A stretch of 64,000 nucleotides of DNA from Hyphomicrobiales bacterium (GTDB lineage: Bacteria > Pseudomonadota > Alphaproteobacteria > Rhizobiales > Rhizobiaceae). Position numbers and translations under genes: made by a program. The number at the start of each line of letters is the position of its first letter. The first letter of the stretch is position 1. Below, in pieces: positions 36,148 to 45,225 of this stretch. The stretch covers positions 159,591-223,590 of the forward strand of contig UCKS01000008.1 in NCBI GenBank assembly GCA_900473045.1, in the 5' to 3' direction. Under the pieces are notes generated by a model. That model ran no database searches. It worked only from the letters and a program-made list of their open reading frames with translations, and was not told the origin of the DNA.

Positions 36148-37437
36148 ATGGCCGCCGAACGTACCCTTCCGAATCTCTGGCATGCCACGGCACCTGCAGC
36201 TCCGCAGACAGGGCTGCTTGCAACCGATATCACGGTCGATGTCGCGGTGATCGGCGGCGGCTTTACCGGGTTGTCGGCGGCCCTGCATCTCGCTGAAAAA
36301 GGCGTCAGCGTTGCCATCGCTGAGGCGAAGATGATCGGCTTTGGCGGCTCCGGCCGCAATGTCGGTCTCGTCAATGCCGGCATGTGGACCAAGCCCGAGG
36401 ATCTGATTGCGACGCTTGGCACACAGGTGGGTACACGGCTTCTGACAGAGTTGGGCGATGGCCCGTCGCTGGTTTATCAACTCGTCGAAAAACATGGCAT
36501 CGCCTGCGAGGCCGTGCGCAACGGTACGCTGCATCTCGCCGTCGGCGCCGAGGGCCTGAAGGACATCCGCGACCGTGAACGGCAGTGGAAGACCTTTGGC
36601 GCACCTGTGGAAGTCGTCGATGCCGACCGTGCCCAAACGCTGACCGGCGCGCCCGGTTTTTCCGGTGCCCTGCTTGACCGGCGGGCCGGAACAATCCAGC
36701 CGCTGGCCTATGCCCGGGGCCTTGCCCGTGCTGCCCTTGCCGCCGGAGCGCAGATTTATACCGAAACGCCGCTGCGCTCCGCCGAACGCAAAGGCGACCT
36801 CTGGAGCTTGACCGTCGGAGGCGGCACGATCACCGCCAAATCCGTCATCGTTGCCACCAACGCCTATGGCGACATGCTCAGCCAGACCCCGTGGACGTCC
36901 TATACTCAGGAACTGACGATCCTGCCCTACTTCCAGTTCGCCACCAATCCGCTTTCCGACAATATCGCCCGCACCATCCTGCCGGAACGCCAGGGTTGCT
37001 GGGACACCGGGCTGGTGATGACCTCCTTCCGGATGGACCAGCAGAACCGCCTGATCTTCGGCAGCGTCGGCCGTCTCGATGCAATCGCTGAAGGCACCCA
37101 CCGTGCCTTTGCCGAACGCTCGCTGCGCAAGCTGTTTCCGGCCCTTGGCGATTTCCGCTTCGAATACTGGTGGGATGGGCGCATCGGCATGACCACCAAC
37201 AACCTGCCGCAGATGCACGTGATGGCCCCGAACGTCTTTTCCGTCAGTGGCTATAACGGCCGCGGCATCGCGCCCGGCACCGTCTTTGGCCGCGCGCTCG
37301 CCAACCACGTCACCGGAGAACCGAACGCGCTTCCGCTTGCCGAAACGCCCGTGACGCCCGATCCTTTGCGCGGCGTCAAATCGGCCTTCTACCATGCGGG
37401 CGCGCAGGCCAAGCATTTTATCGACCGCCGATTTTAA
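36148..37437 (+). CDS. FAD-dependent oxidoreductase, DAO family (PuuB/OrdL-like)
   Basis: This is a 429-residue flavoprotein. The N-terminal NLWHATAPAAP then VAVIGGGFTGLSAALHLAEKG (FAD dinucleotide fold) follows the pattern of PuuB-like gamma-glutamylputrescine oxidases, and the C-terminal SGYNGRGIAPGTVFG block is typical. Start at 36148 is behind AAGGAATGCCGTG; the frame from 36052 adds unrelated residues. Family members oxidise amines or N-substituted amino acids with release of H2O2. Its proximity to the glutamine-synthetase-like and aldehyde dehydrogenase genes at 39-42 kb suggests, but does not prove, a shared amine pathway. Confidence 0.85.
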   Translation: MAAERTLPNLWHATAPAAPQTGLLATDITVDVAVIGGGFTGLSAALHLAEKGVSVAIAEAKMIGFGGSGRNVGLVNAGMWTKPEDLIATLGTQVGTRLLTELGDGPSLVYQLVEKHGIACEAVRNGTLHLAVGAEGLKDIRDRERQWKTFGAPVEVVDADRAQTLTGAPGFSGALLDRRAGTIQPLAYARGLARAALAAGAQIYTETPLRSAERKGDLWSLTVGGGTITAKSVIVATNAYGDMLSQTPWTSYTQELTILPYFQFATNPLSDNIARTILPERQGCWDTGLVMTSFRMDQQNRLIFGSVGRLDAIAEGTHRAFAERSLRKLFPALGDFRFEYWWDGRIGMTTNNLPQMHVMAPNVFSVSGYNGRGIAPGTVFGRALANHVTGEPNALPLAETPVTPDPLRGVKSAFYHAGAQAKHFIDRRF

Positions 37438-37450
37438 GCCTCTACAAACG

Positions 37451-37480
37451 CAAACGCCGCGTGAAAACACGCGGCGTTTG
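37451..37480. terminator. Perfect 13-bp stem-loop terminator
   Basis: CAAACGCCGCGTG, loop AAAA, then CACGCGGCGTTTG. It lies 14 bp after the FAD oxidoreductase stop and before the convergent ParA-like gene, so it may serve both directions. Confidence 0.75.
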
Positions 37481-37503
37481 CGATATCTGATGGACCGCAA
37501 ATC

Positions 37504-38196
37504 TCAAGCGGCGCGGCGCATGCTGCGGGTCAGGCGGAGCGGAACGAGCCTGCGCACTTCGTCACCGAAGGCGCGGGCGTTCAGACAGGCCTTGTCGAGA
37601 TTGCTGACCCGGGCCGGGTCCATCGTCTGCAGCGTACCGCCACAATCGAAAATATCCCGGAAGGCAGCGCGCTCGATGATCGGCGTATCGAGCACCGGCA
37701 CCGAACGCTCGGACAGCAGTTGCTTGACCACCTGCAACGCCCGGGTCGTCACCAGCGAATTGACGCGCGTCAGAACGACGGAGTGATTGATGCGGATACC
37801 GGCCTTCTCTTCGAGATAACCGAGCAATTCCAGAACCTGGGCGCCGCCCTTGGCATCCATGGCACAGCCCTGGATCGGGATCATCACGTGATCGGAAAGG
37901 CCAATGGCGGTTGCCATCAGCGTGTTGCGGGCGCCGGCGAGATCAATGATGAAATAGTCGGTCTTGGCCCGGTTGTCGTTGATATGGGTCTGGATCGACG
38001 CCATCGTCACATAGGAGATCACCTCGATATTCGGAACCGTCCCAGAAATATCGTGCCAATGGGAAATCCAGTGCTGCGGGTCGGCGTCGAGAATGGTGAC
38101 GCGGGCGCCGGTGCGCGCCAGTTCGGTCGCCAGGATCAACGCGGCAGTCGTTTTACCGGCGCCGCCCTTGGTGTTTGCGAATGTAATGACTGGCAT
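37504..38196 (-). CDS. ParA/VirC1-like ATPase
   Basis: This is a 230-residue deviant Walker ATPase. The P-loop KGGAGKTT (10-17) has the signature lysine, followed by LDADPQHW as Walker A' region and YFIIDLAGARN as Walker B. It is a stand-alone ParA without a parB partner or origin, similar in size to VirC1-type and orphan ParA proteins of rhizobia. Such proteins position cargo such as plasmids, chemoreceptors or secretion complexes. Start at 38196 (MPVITFAN) fits the family. Confidence 0.87.
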   Translation of the reverse strand: MPVITFANTKGGAGKTTAALILATELARTGARVTILDADPQHWISHWHDISGTVPNIEVISYVTMASIQTHINDNRAKTDYFIIDLAGARNTLMATAIGLSDHVMIPIQGCAMDAKGGAQVLELLGYLEEKAGIRINHSVVLTRVNSLVTTRALQVVKQLLSERSVPVLDTPIIERAAFRDIFDCGGTLQTMDPARVSNLDKACLNARAFGDEVRRLVPLRLTRSMRRAA

Positions 38197-38357
38197 GTCC
38201 GTTCCTGTCTGAAAAGTCTGAGCCCATGCATGGCTCCCGGGGAGCGCAAATCCCATCGCGCTCGGTTAAACAAACCTTTCAGATCGTGGTTAATAAACAC
38301 TGAATACCCCCTCCCGAGAATTAACTAGTCGAGCAGGAGCAAGGCTTCGCAGACATG

Positions 38358-38391
38358 AAAAAAGCCCGGAAAACCTTGGGTTCCCGGGCTT
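38358..38391 (-). terminator. Rho-independent terminator of the alcohol/aldehyde dehydrogenase genes
   Basis: On the minus strand AAGCCCGG pairs with CCGGGCTT (8 bp) around a 14-base loop, followed by TTTTC. It lies about 30 bp after the iron alcohol dehydrogenase stop. Confidence 0.75.
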
Positions 38392-38420
38392 CTCAATTTC
38401 AACGCGATCAAACGGGAAAG

Positions 38421-39566
38421 TTAAATGCAGTCCCGGAAAAGCTGCTTGGCAGTATCGAGCGTCAGCTCGACCGGATTGCCACCGGCGGTCGGATCGACAA
38501 TCGCCATTGCCGCCATTTCGTCGATGCGGTCCGTGCCGACACCCAGCGCCGAAAGCTTATCCGGAACGCCGAGGTCTTCGCGCAGCTTCAGCACATAATC
38601 GTAGAAGCCGTCGAAGCCACCGGAAATGCCGAGATAGGCGGCGGCCAAACCAATCTTGCCTTCGATGGCCGGGCGGTTGAAGCGCAGCACCGGCGGCATG
38701 ACGACCGCATTGGTCATGCCGTGATGGGTGTTGTAGATGGCGCCGACCGGATGCGACAGAGAGTGGATGGCGCCGAGCCCCTTCTGAAAGGCGACAGCTC
38801 CCATGGCGGCAGCGGACATCATGTTGGCGCGGGCCTCGATATCCGTGCCATCCTTATAGGCGCGCGGCAGGTATTCCTTGACGAGGCGCAGGCCTTCGAG
38901 CGCGATACCGGCCGACATCGGATGGTAGAACGGCGAGGAATAGGCTTCCAGGCAATGGGCGAAGGCATCCATGCCGGTACCGGCTGTGATGATCTTCGGC
39001 ATGCCGACCGTCAGTTCCGGGTCGCAGATGGTGACGGCAGGAAGGAACTTCGGATGAAAGATCACCTTCTTCGTGTGCGTCTGCGAATTGGTGATGACCG
39101 AAGCGCGGCCGACTTCCGAACCGGTACCGGCCGTGGTCGGCACGGCGATGATCGGCGCGATGCCTTCGACGCTGGCGCGGGTCCACCAGTCGCCAACATC
39201 CTCGAAATCCCAGACCGGGCGGCTCTGCCCGGCCATGAAGGCGACGCACTTGCCGAGATCAAGGCCTGAGCCGCCGCCGAAGGCGATGACCCCGTCATGG
39301 CCACCGGCCTTGAAGGCCTTGACGCCGGCGTCGAGATTGACATCAGTCGGATTGCTGTCGACATCGGCAAACAGCGCGCGGCCAAGACCGGCAGCCTCAA
39401 GGATATCAAGCGCATTCTGGGTAATCGGCATTGGCGCCAGGCCACGGTCAGTGACCAGAAGCGGCTTCTTGATGCCGAGTGCCTTGCAATGATCGGCAAG
39501 CTCCTTGATCCGGCCGGCGCCGAACTTGATGGATGTCGGGTAGCTCCAGTTGGCTGTCATGGTCAT
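38421..39566 (-). CDS. Iron-containing (group III) alcohol dehydrogenase
   Basis: This is a 381-residue NAD(P)-dependent group III alcohol dehydrogenase. Visible blocks are the nucleotide-binding AFGGGSGLDLGKCVAF, PTTAGTGSEVGRASVIT and the metal-binding histidines in DAFAHCLEAYSS, HSLSHPVGA and THHGMTNAV. It starts 3 bp after the aldehyde dehydrogenase stop and is the last gene of the run. With the ligase upstream it could oxidise a gamma-glutamylated amino alcohol; alternatively it could reduce or oxidise a small semialdehyde. Metal site residues are intact. Confidence 0.92.
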   Translation of the reverse strand: MTMTANWSYPTSIKFGAGRIKELADHCKALGIKKPLLVTDRGLAPMPITQNALDILEAAGLGRALFADVDSNPTDVNLDAGVKAFKAGGHDGVIAFGGGSGLDLGKCVAFMAGQSRPVWDFEDVGDWWTRASVEGIAPIIAVPTTAGTGSEVGRASVITNSQTHTKKVIFHPKFLPAVTICDPELTVGMPKIITAGTGMDAFAHCLEAYSSPFYHPMSAGIALEGLRLVKEYLPRAYKDGTDIEARANMMSAAAMGAVAFQKGLGAIHSLSHPVGAIYNTHHGMTNAVVMPPVLRFNRPAIEGKIGLAAAYLGISGGFDGFYDYVLKLREDLGVPDKLSALGVGTDRIDEMAAMAIVDPTAGGNPVELTLDTAKQLFRDCI

Positions 39567-39569
39567 CGT

Positions 39570-40955
39570 TCAGGCTTTCTTCAGATGGTAGGATTTCGGG
39601 CGGGTCAGGTTCTGGAAACCGATGACCGACAGCGAGCCGCCACGGCCGGTTTCCTTGACGCCGGTCCAGCACAATGCCGGATCGAGATAGTCGGCGCGGT
39701 TCATGAACACGGTACCGGTTTCGAGATCGTTGCCGATCCGGGCAGCGCGTTCAGCGTCCTTGGTCCAGAGTGAAGTGGTGAGACCGTATTTGCAATCGTT
39801 CATCAAGGCGAGCGCTTCGGCATCGTTCTTCACTTTCATGATGCCAACGACCGGGCCAAAACTCTCCTCGGTCATCACCTTCATCGAGTGATCGACGTCG
39901 ACCAGAACCTGCGGGGCGAGATAGGCACCGCCATCGTCCTGCGGAAACAGTTTTGGATCGACCAGCGCCTTGGCGCCCTTGGAAATGGCTTCTGCAGTCT
40001 GCGCCCGCACTTCTGCGGCAAAACGCTTGTGCGCCATCGGTCCGAGCGAGGTTTCCTGCTCCAGCGGATTGCCGAGCTTGTAGGCTGAGGCAAAGGCGAC
40101 CGCCTTTTCGACGAAATCGTCATAGAGGTTTTCGTTGACATAAATCCGCTCGATGCCGCAGCAGCACTGTCCGGAATTGAACATCGCGCCGTCCATCAGC
40201 GTATCGACGGCCGCATCGAGATCGGCGTCTTCCATGACGTAACCCGGATCCTTGCCGCCAAGTTCAAGGCCAAGCCCGGTGAAGGTCCCTGCCGCTGCCC
40301 GCTCGATCGACCGGCCGCCTTCGACAGAACCGGTGAAGTTGACGAAATCGAAGCTCTTGGCCGCAATCAACTGCGACGTGGTCGCATGATCGAGGAAGAT
40401 GTTCTGGAACACGTCCTCCGGTACACCGGCCTCGACGAAGGCACGCACCATGCGCTCACCAACCAGGATGGTCTGGCTGGCATGCTTGATGATCACGGTG
40501 TTGCCCGCCATCAGCGCCGGCGCGACCGTGTTGATCGCCGTCATGTAAGGATAGTTCCAGGGTGCGATGACGAAGACCACGCCATGGGCGACACGCTCGA
40601 TGCGGCGCTCGAAACTGGCGCTGTCCTCGACAATGATCGGCGCCAGCGCATCGGCGGCAATCGTCGCCACATAGTTGGAGCGCTCGTTGAAGCCGCGGAA
40701 CTCGCCGCCATATCGGATCGGGCGGCCCATCTGCCAGGCCAGCTCCGGCACAACCTCGTCGACCATCTCGTTGAGGCGTGCAACACCGGCAAGCACCAGC
40801 TTGACGCGGTCCTCGACCGGCCGCTTGGCCCAGCTTTTCTGCGCCGCACGTGCCCGCGCAACGGCAGCCGACGCGACAACGGCATCAACCGCCGGGCGTT
40901 CGGCATAAACCTCCCCGTTCACCGGGGAAATGCATTGGATCATGGTCATGATCAT
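39570..40955 (-). CDS. Aldehyde dehydrogenase family protein
   Basis: This is a 461-residue NAD(P)+-dependent aldehyde dehydrogenase. The general base Glu is in GLELGGKDPGYV, the nucleophilic Cys in FNSGQCCCGIERIYV, and the nucleotide-binding segment is FVIAPWNYPYMTAINT. Length is at the short end of the family. It lies between the glutamine-synthetase-like gene (98-bp gap) and the alcohol dehydrogenase (3-bp gap). It likely oxidises the aldehyde made by that alcohol dehydrogenase or by an amine oxidase. Confidence 0.92.
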   Translation of the reverse strand: MIMTMIQCISPVNGEVYAERPAVDAVVASAAVARARAAQKSWAKRPVEDRVKLVLAGVARLNEMVDEVVPELAWQMGRPIRYGGEFRGFNERSNYVATIAADALAPIIVEDSASFERRIERVAHGVVFVIAPWNYPYMTAINTVAPALMAGNTVIIKHASQTILVGERMVRAFVEAGVPEDVFQNIFLDHATTSQLIAAKSFDFVNFTGSVEGGRSIERAAAGTFTGLGLELGGKDPGYVMEDADLDAAVDTLMDGAMFNSGQCCCGIERIYVNENLYDDFVEKAVAFASAYKLGNPLEQETSLGPMAHKRFAAEVRAQTAEAISKGAKALVDPKLFPQDDGGAYLAPQVLVDVDHSMKVMTEESFGPVVGIMKVKNDAEALALMNDCKYGLTTSLWTKDAERAARIGNDLETGTVFMNRADYLDPALCWTGVKETGRGGSLSVIGFQNLTRPKSYHLKKA

Positions 40956-41053
40956 CTTCCTGTTTTTTTAGGCTTTGAAAAATACTGGATACCACGGACC
41001 GGCCGCTGGCCTGCTCGTGGCAGATAGAGTGCGACTGCACCCGAAATAAGGCG

Positions 41054-42424
41054 TTACGCCCGCTCGAATCCTCTTGCCACTTCCCAATCCGTGATGCGGC
41101 GATCGTATTCTTCCTGCTCCCATTCGGCAGCGCGGGTGTAATGTTCGATGACGTCTTCGCCAAAGGCATCGATCAGCATCTTGGAGCCGCGCATCACTTC
41201 GGTGGCATCGCGCAATGTGCGCGGAATTTCGCGGATATTCTTGCCGCCATAGGCGTCGCCAACAAACGGAGCTTCCAGTTCCATCTTGTTCTCGATCCCG
41301 GCGATCCCGGCAGCAATCAGAGCAGCCATTGCCAGATAGGGATTGAGATCGGAGCCACCGACGCGGCATTCGATGCGGATAGCCTTGGTGCCCTCGCCGC
41401 AGAGGCGATAGCCGGCAGTACGGTTGTCCTTGCTCCAGACGGCCTTGGTCGGCGCGAAGGTGCCGGCCACGAAGCGCTTGTAGGAATTGATGTACGGCGC
41501 GAGGAAATAGGTGATTTCGCCGGCATGGTTCAAGAGCCCGGCCACGTAGTGCCGCATCACCTCCGACATGCCGTATTTGGCATCCTTGTCGAAGAATTTC
41601 GAGCTCTTGCCGTCAACGCTCCAGAGCGACTGGTGAATGTGCGACGACGAACCGGCAGCATTATAGTTCCATTTCGCCAGGAAGGTGATCGCCTTGCCCT
41701 TGCTCCAGGCAATTTCCTTGCAGCCATTCTTGATGATCACGTGCCGGTCGGCCATGGTCAGCGCATCGGCGTAGCGGACGTTGACCTCTTCCTGACCGGC
41801 GGACGCCTCACCCTTGGTGTTCTCGACGGGAATACCAGCCCCCTGCAGACCGTTACGGATCGCCCGCATGACGTCCTCTTCCTTGGTGGTCTGGAAGATG
41901 TGGTAATCCTCGTTATAGCCGCTGACCAGTTTCAAGTCGCGGTAGCCGCTTTCGCGGGCATTGTCATAGGATTGATCGAACAGGAAGAATTCGAGCTCTG
42001 TCGCCATGTAGGCCTTCAGGCCCATGGCCTCCAGCCGTGCGACTTGCTTTTTCAGAATGGCGCGCGGCGAATGCGGCACTTCCTTGTGGGTGTGGTGGTC
42101 GAGCATGTCGCAGAGAACCAGCGCCGTGCCTTCGAGCCATGGAATGCGGCGAAGCGTCGAGAGATCGGGCTTCATCGTGTAGTCGCCGTAACCACTCTCC
42201 CAGCTCGTCGACTTGTAGCCGTTGACCGTCTCCATCTCCAGGTCGGTGGCCAGCAGGTAGTTGCAGCTGTGGGTTTCCTCCCAGGCGCCATCGACGAAGA
42301 ACTGCGCGTGAAAGCGCTTGCCCATCAGGCGCCCCTGCATGTCCACCTGGCAGGCCAGAACCGTATCGATGCGGCCTTCGGCAACATCCTTCTTCAATTC
42401 TTCAAACGAATAGCTCGCGCTCAT
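41054..42424 (-). CDS. Glutamine synthetase-like gamma-glutamyl amine ligase
   Basis: This 456-residue protein of the glutamine synthetase family (PuuA/GlnA4/IpuC type) is not GlnA. The N-terminal beta-grasp domain is diverged. The catalytic domain has the metal ligand block MATELEFFLFD, NYNAAGSSSHIHQS, and the ATP/arginine region KAIRIECRVGGSDLNPYLAMAA. The adenylylation loop NLYDL of GlnA is not seen. Such enzymes join glutamate's gamma-carboxyl to putrescine, ethanolamine, alaninol or similar amines. The gene sits with a permease, aldehyde and alcohol dehydrogenases, and a putative amidohydrolase. Start is the ATG at 42424; the frame to 42625 crosses an intergenic hairpin. Confidence 0.88.
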   Translation of the reverse strand: MSASYSFEELKKDVAEGRIDTVLACQVDMQGRLMGKRFHAQFFVDGAWEETHSCNYLLATDLEMETVNGYKSTSWESGYGDYTMKPDLSTLRRIPWLEGTALVLCDMLDHHTHKEVPHSPRAILKKQVARLEAMGLKAYMATELEFFLFDQSYDNARESGYRDLKLVSGYNEDYHIFQTTKEEDVMRAIRNGLQGAGIPVENTKGEASAGQEEVNVRYADALTMADRHVIIKNGCKEIAWSKGKAITFLAKWNYNAAGSSSHIHQSLWSVDGKSSKFFDKDAKYGMSEVMRHYVAGLLNHAGEITYFLAPYINSYKRFVAGTFAPTKAVWSKDNRTAGYRLCGEGTKAIRIECRVGGSDLNPYLAMAALIAAGIAGIENKMELEAPFVGDAYGGKNIREIPRTLRDATEVMRGSKMLIDAFGEDVIEHYTRAAEWEQEEYDRRITDWEVARGFERA

Positions 42425-42483
42425 TGCAAAAATCCCGTGCTTGATCGTAACGCGGCCTTGCGCGGCTGCGTCTGCTGACGTCT

Positions 42484-42513
42484 GGTGGAAGCCGCACGTT
42501 GGCGGCTTCCACC
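42484..42513. terminator. Perfect 12-bp stem-loop between permease and ligase genes
   Basis: GGTGGAAGCCGC and GCGGCTTCCACC pair perfectly around a 6-base loop. It lies 14 bp after the permease stop on the minus strand. No T-run follows, so it may stabilise mRNA ends or act as a partial terminator within the operon. Confidence 0.5.
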
Positions 42514-42527
42514 CTGTCTTTATTGGA

Positions 42528-44075
42528 TCATTTCTGTCCAACGGCCTTTTCGGCAGCCGCGATTTCAGCTGCGCGGCGCGCAACTTCGTCGCCGATCGGC
42601 GGGCCTTTGAAACGGCGGCGTTCAAAGCCGAACCAGACGATACCGGTCAGAACCAAGAAGCCGACGGTCACGTAAAGAGCCGGAGTGTTTGGAGGCTGGA
42701 CGCCGAGCACGAAGATCAGGATCATCGCCAGGATCGTCAGCACGGCAAACAGCTTGAAGACGCCTTCGCCGAGATTCCACGGGCCCATCTTGTCCCACTT
42801 CGACGTCCCCCAGGCAAACAAGCCCAGCGTGATCGGGATCGCGAAGGAGAAGAACAGGAAGATGACCGTGCAGGACACGACGATGGTGTAAACCGGCGTC
42901 TCGCCGATCGTCACCAGAGACGAGCCCCAGACGAACAGAACAGCAAGGATCGAGCCGGTCCAGATCGCGGCAACCGGCGTGCGATAGGTCGGGCTGACCT
43001 TGGCGAGAGCCTTGGAGGCAGGAAGACCACCATCACGCGAGAAAGCAAAAATCATGCGCGATACGGATGTTACCGTGGCCAGGCCGCACAGCCATTGGCT
43101 GACGAGGATAGCGAGGTAGAGAATGTCCTTGATGGTCGCATTCACCTGCGTATCCATCGCCCAGAAAAACACGTTCCAGCCCTGCTTGGCGGCCTCGTCC
43201 ATGTTGGGGAGCAGCAGAACGAAGCTGCACAGCATGATGTAGCCGAACAGAGCCGACCACAGAACCGACGAAATCATGCCGCGCGGAACCGAGGTTGCCG
43301 CCTTGACGGTTTCTTCCGACGTATGGGCGGAAGCGTCGTAGCCGGTGATCGTGTAGATCGGCAGGAGCAGGCCGAGCAGGAAGACCCAGGTGCCCGATGT
43401 TGCCGGCCAGACGTTGCCGCCGGCTTCGCCCGAATAGTTCGAGAAGGTGAACAGGCGGCCGAACTCGTATGTATCCGCAGCAGCCAGGCATACGACCGAA
43501 AGCGCGATCGCTGTTGCAAAGATCAGATAACCGGAAAAATCCGTCAGCTTGGCCGTCAGGCCGATGCCCATATGGTTGACGATCGCCTGGGCGCCGGTGA
43601 TGACCACCAGGAACAGGATACGTACCGTCGTGGTGTCTTCCAGGCCAAAATAAGGAGTGCCGAACGATCCCATGAAGAAGTAATAGGTGCCGACATTGAT
43701 GGCACCGAGAACCGTGACGAGACCAAGCAGGTTGAACCAGGCGGTCACCCAGCCGGTGAACCGGTTGCCGAGGATCGAACCCCAGTGATAGAGGCCGCCA
43801 GCGGTCGGATAGGCGGAGCTGATCTGTGCCATGGCGACGGCGAAGACGAGAGAAACAAAGCAGCCGAGCGGCCAGCCGATACCGATCGCGGCACCGCCCG
43901 CACCCGACGTTGCCTGGGCGAGCGAGTTGATGCCGCCGGAGAGAATGCAGATGATTGAGAAGGAAACGGCGAAATTCGAGAAGGAGCTCATGCGCCGTTC
44001 GAGTTCTTGCGCATAGCCCATCGAATGGAGGACCTTCATGTCCTCATGTTTATCATTATCTGAATAGTCTGACAT
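42528..44075 (-). CDS. Amino acid/amine permease, APC superfamily
   Basis: This is a 515-residue integral membrane protein with about twelve hydrophobic segments. The N-terminal block SSFSNFAVSFSIICILSGG and the YPTAGGLYHWGSILGNR segment are typical of the amino acid/GABA/choline (BAT-like) permeases of the APC superfamily. Start at 44075 (MSDYSDN) is behind AGGGGAAAAAC; the frame to 44150 is not used. Its place directly upstream of the ligase suggests it imports the amine that the ligase uses. Confidence 0.9.
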   Translation of the reverse strand: MSDYSDNDKHEDMKVLHSMGYAQELERRMSSFSNFAVSFSIICILSGGINSLAQATSGAGGAAIGIGWPLGCFVSLVFAVAMAQISSAYPTAGGLYHWGSILGNRFTGWVTAWFNLLGLVTVLGAINVGTYYFFMGSFGTPYFGLEDTTTVRILFLVVITGAQAIVNHMGIGLTAKLTDFSGYLIFATAIALSVVCLAAADTYEFGRLFTFSNYSGEAGGNVWPATSGTWVFLLGLLLPIYTITGYDASAHTSEETVKAATSVPRGMISSVLWSALFGYIMLCSFVLLLPNMDEAAKQGWNVFFWAMDTQVNATIKDILYLAILVSQWLCGLATVTSVSRMIFAFSRDGGLPASKALAKVSPTYRTPVAAIWTGSILAVLFVWGSSLVTIGETPVYTIVVSCTVIFLFFSFAIPITLGLFAWGTSKWDKMGPWNLGEGVFKLFAVLTILAMILIFVLGVQPPNTPALYVTVGFLVLTGIVWFGFERRRFKGPPIGDEVARRAAEIAAAEKAVGQK

Positions 44076-44188
44076 GTTTTTCCCCTGTATCAGCCAGCCT
44101 CCGGCGGTATTGCCGGATGCCGAAATGCCAGTGTGTCCATGGAAGCCCATGGACCAGTCTCCGCGGACATGCCGCTCCCCAGGTCTTT

Positions 44189-44944
44189 TTATTGCGACAG
44201 TGCGGTAAGGCTTTCGCCCAGGACGCCTGTCAGATAATCGGCCATGACCTTTTGGCCGACTTCATTTGAAACGAGATCATTGCGGATCTCGATCATTACG
44301 TTGAGCAGGCCATTGTTCAAGCCATGCTGGATCAGAGTATGCGTCACACCGTCTGCCGGTCCATAGGGCTCGTTGCGGCGCACCGCATAGCGTGGCGTTT
44401 TCCCGGCAGCAGCCAGCATCGCATCCGCCAGACGGCTATCCTCGTCATGCAGGATACCGATTTCGACGTCGCGCTGCTTGCCGTGATAAACCGGTGTGAA
44501 CGTGTGCATCGTGATCAGGACCGGCGGACGTCCGGCGGCCTTGCGTGTGGTGATGAAAGTCGACAGCTGATCACGGAACGGCACATAAAGCGCATCCGTC
44601 CGCGCCAAGCGCTCGGCAGCGGAAATGGATGCATTTCCGGGTATTTCAAAAACTTCGCTGACGGCTGGCATCGCCGCATCTGCTTCCGGCGGCCGGTTGC
44701 AATCATAGATCAACCGTGAAAAGCGCTGATAAATCAGCGCGGCATCGAGGCTTTTGACCAAAAGCTGCGAGACGGCGAGCGCACCCGGATCCCAGGCAAT
44801 ATGACTTTTGAGTGCGTCTTCGGAAAGCCCAAGCGAACCCATCTTTTCCGGAAGGCGGCGCGAGGCGTGTTCGCAGACAAGCAGCACCGGGCTCAGCGCC
44901 TCCGGGTTTTCCACTGCTACGGGCGATCCATCCGCCTCTGTCAA
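44189..44944 (-). CDS. N-formylglutamate amidohydrolase family protein
   Basis: This family core is about 250 residues: SPVLLVCEHASRRLP (metal-binding Glu/His), RLIYDCNRPPE, HTFTPVYHGKQRDVEIG and EIRNDLVSNEVGQ. Classic members deformylate N-formylglutamate in histidine breakdown. No hut genes are adjacent; the partners are a permease, a gamma-glutamyl ligase and dehydrogenases. Hydrolysis of a gamma-glutamyl or other glutamyl amide is an alternative role. The start is unsure: no ATG fits. TTG at 44944 gives the family length, and the frame opens with another TTG at 45085. Confidence 0.78.
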   Translation of the reverse strand: MTEADGSPVAVENPEALSPVLLVCEHASRRLPEKMGSLGLSEDALKSHIAWDPGALAVSQLLVKSLDAALIYQRFSRLIYDCNRPPEADAAMPAVSEVFEIPGNASISAAERLARTDALYVPFRDQLSTFITTRKAAGRPPVLITMHTFTPVYHGKQRDVEIGILHDEDSRLADAMLAAAGKTPRYAVRRNEPYGPADGVTHTLIQHGLNNGLLNVMIEIRNDLVSNEVGQKVMADYLTGVLGESLTALSQ

Positions 44945-45225
44945 AAGTCCCGTCAACTCCGGTCCCCTTCCGGTTGGCTGTTCGGCACCACGCGTCTCCC
45001 CGGCAGGCTGGAAGCCCCTGAAATCATACGTGGAAGCAAGAATCAGGCAGTCGGTGATTTTCCCCAACGCATGCTTGACTGCCAATACTGAAAAGAATTC
45101 TTCACGTTTTGACCGGTGTCAACCGGAATCTGAAACGATCTCTTCAAAAAATCAATTGACTCGAATTGTGACAGCGATGTTTACTCTGTCACAAAGCTGG
45201 CAGAGACCGGCTTAGGGGATGAATT

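Noticed and set aside
37504..38196. Plasmid partition locus or replication origin
   Set aside because: The ParA-like gene has no parB, repC or parS-like repeats beside it, and neighbours are metabolic genes.
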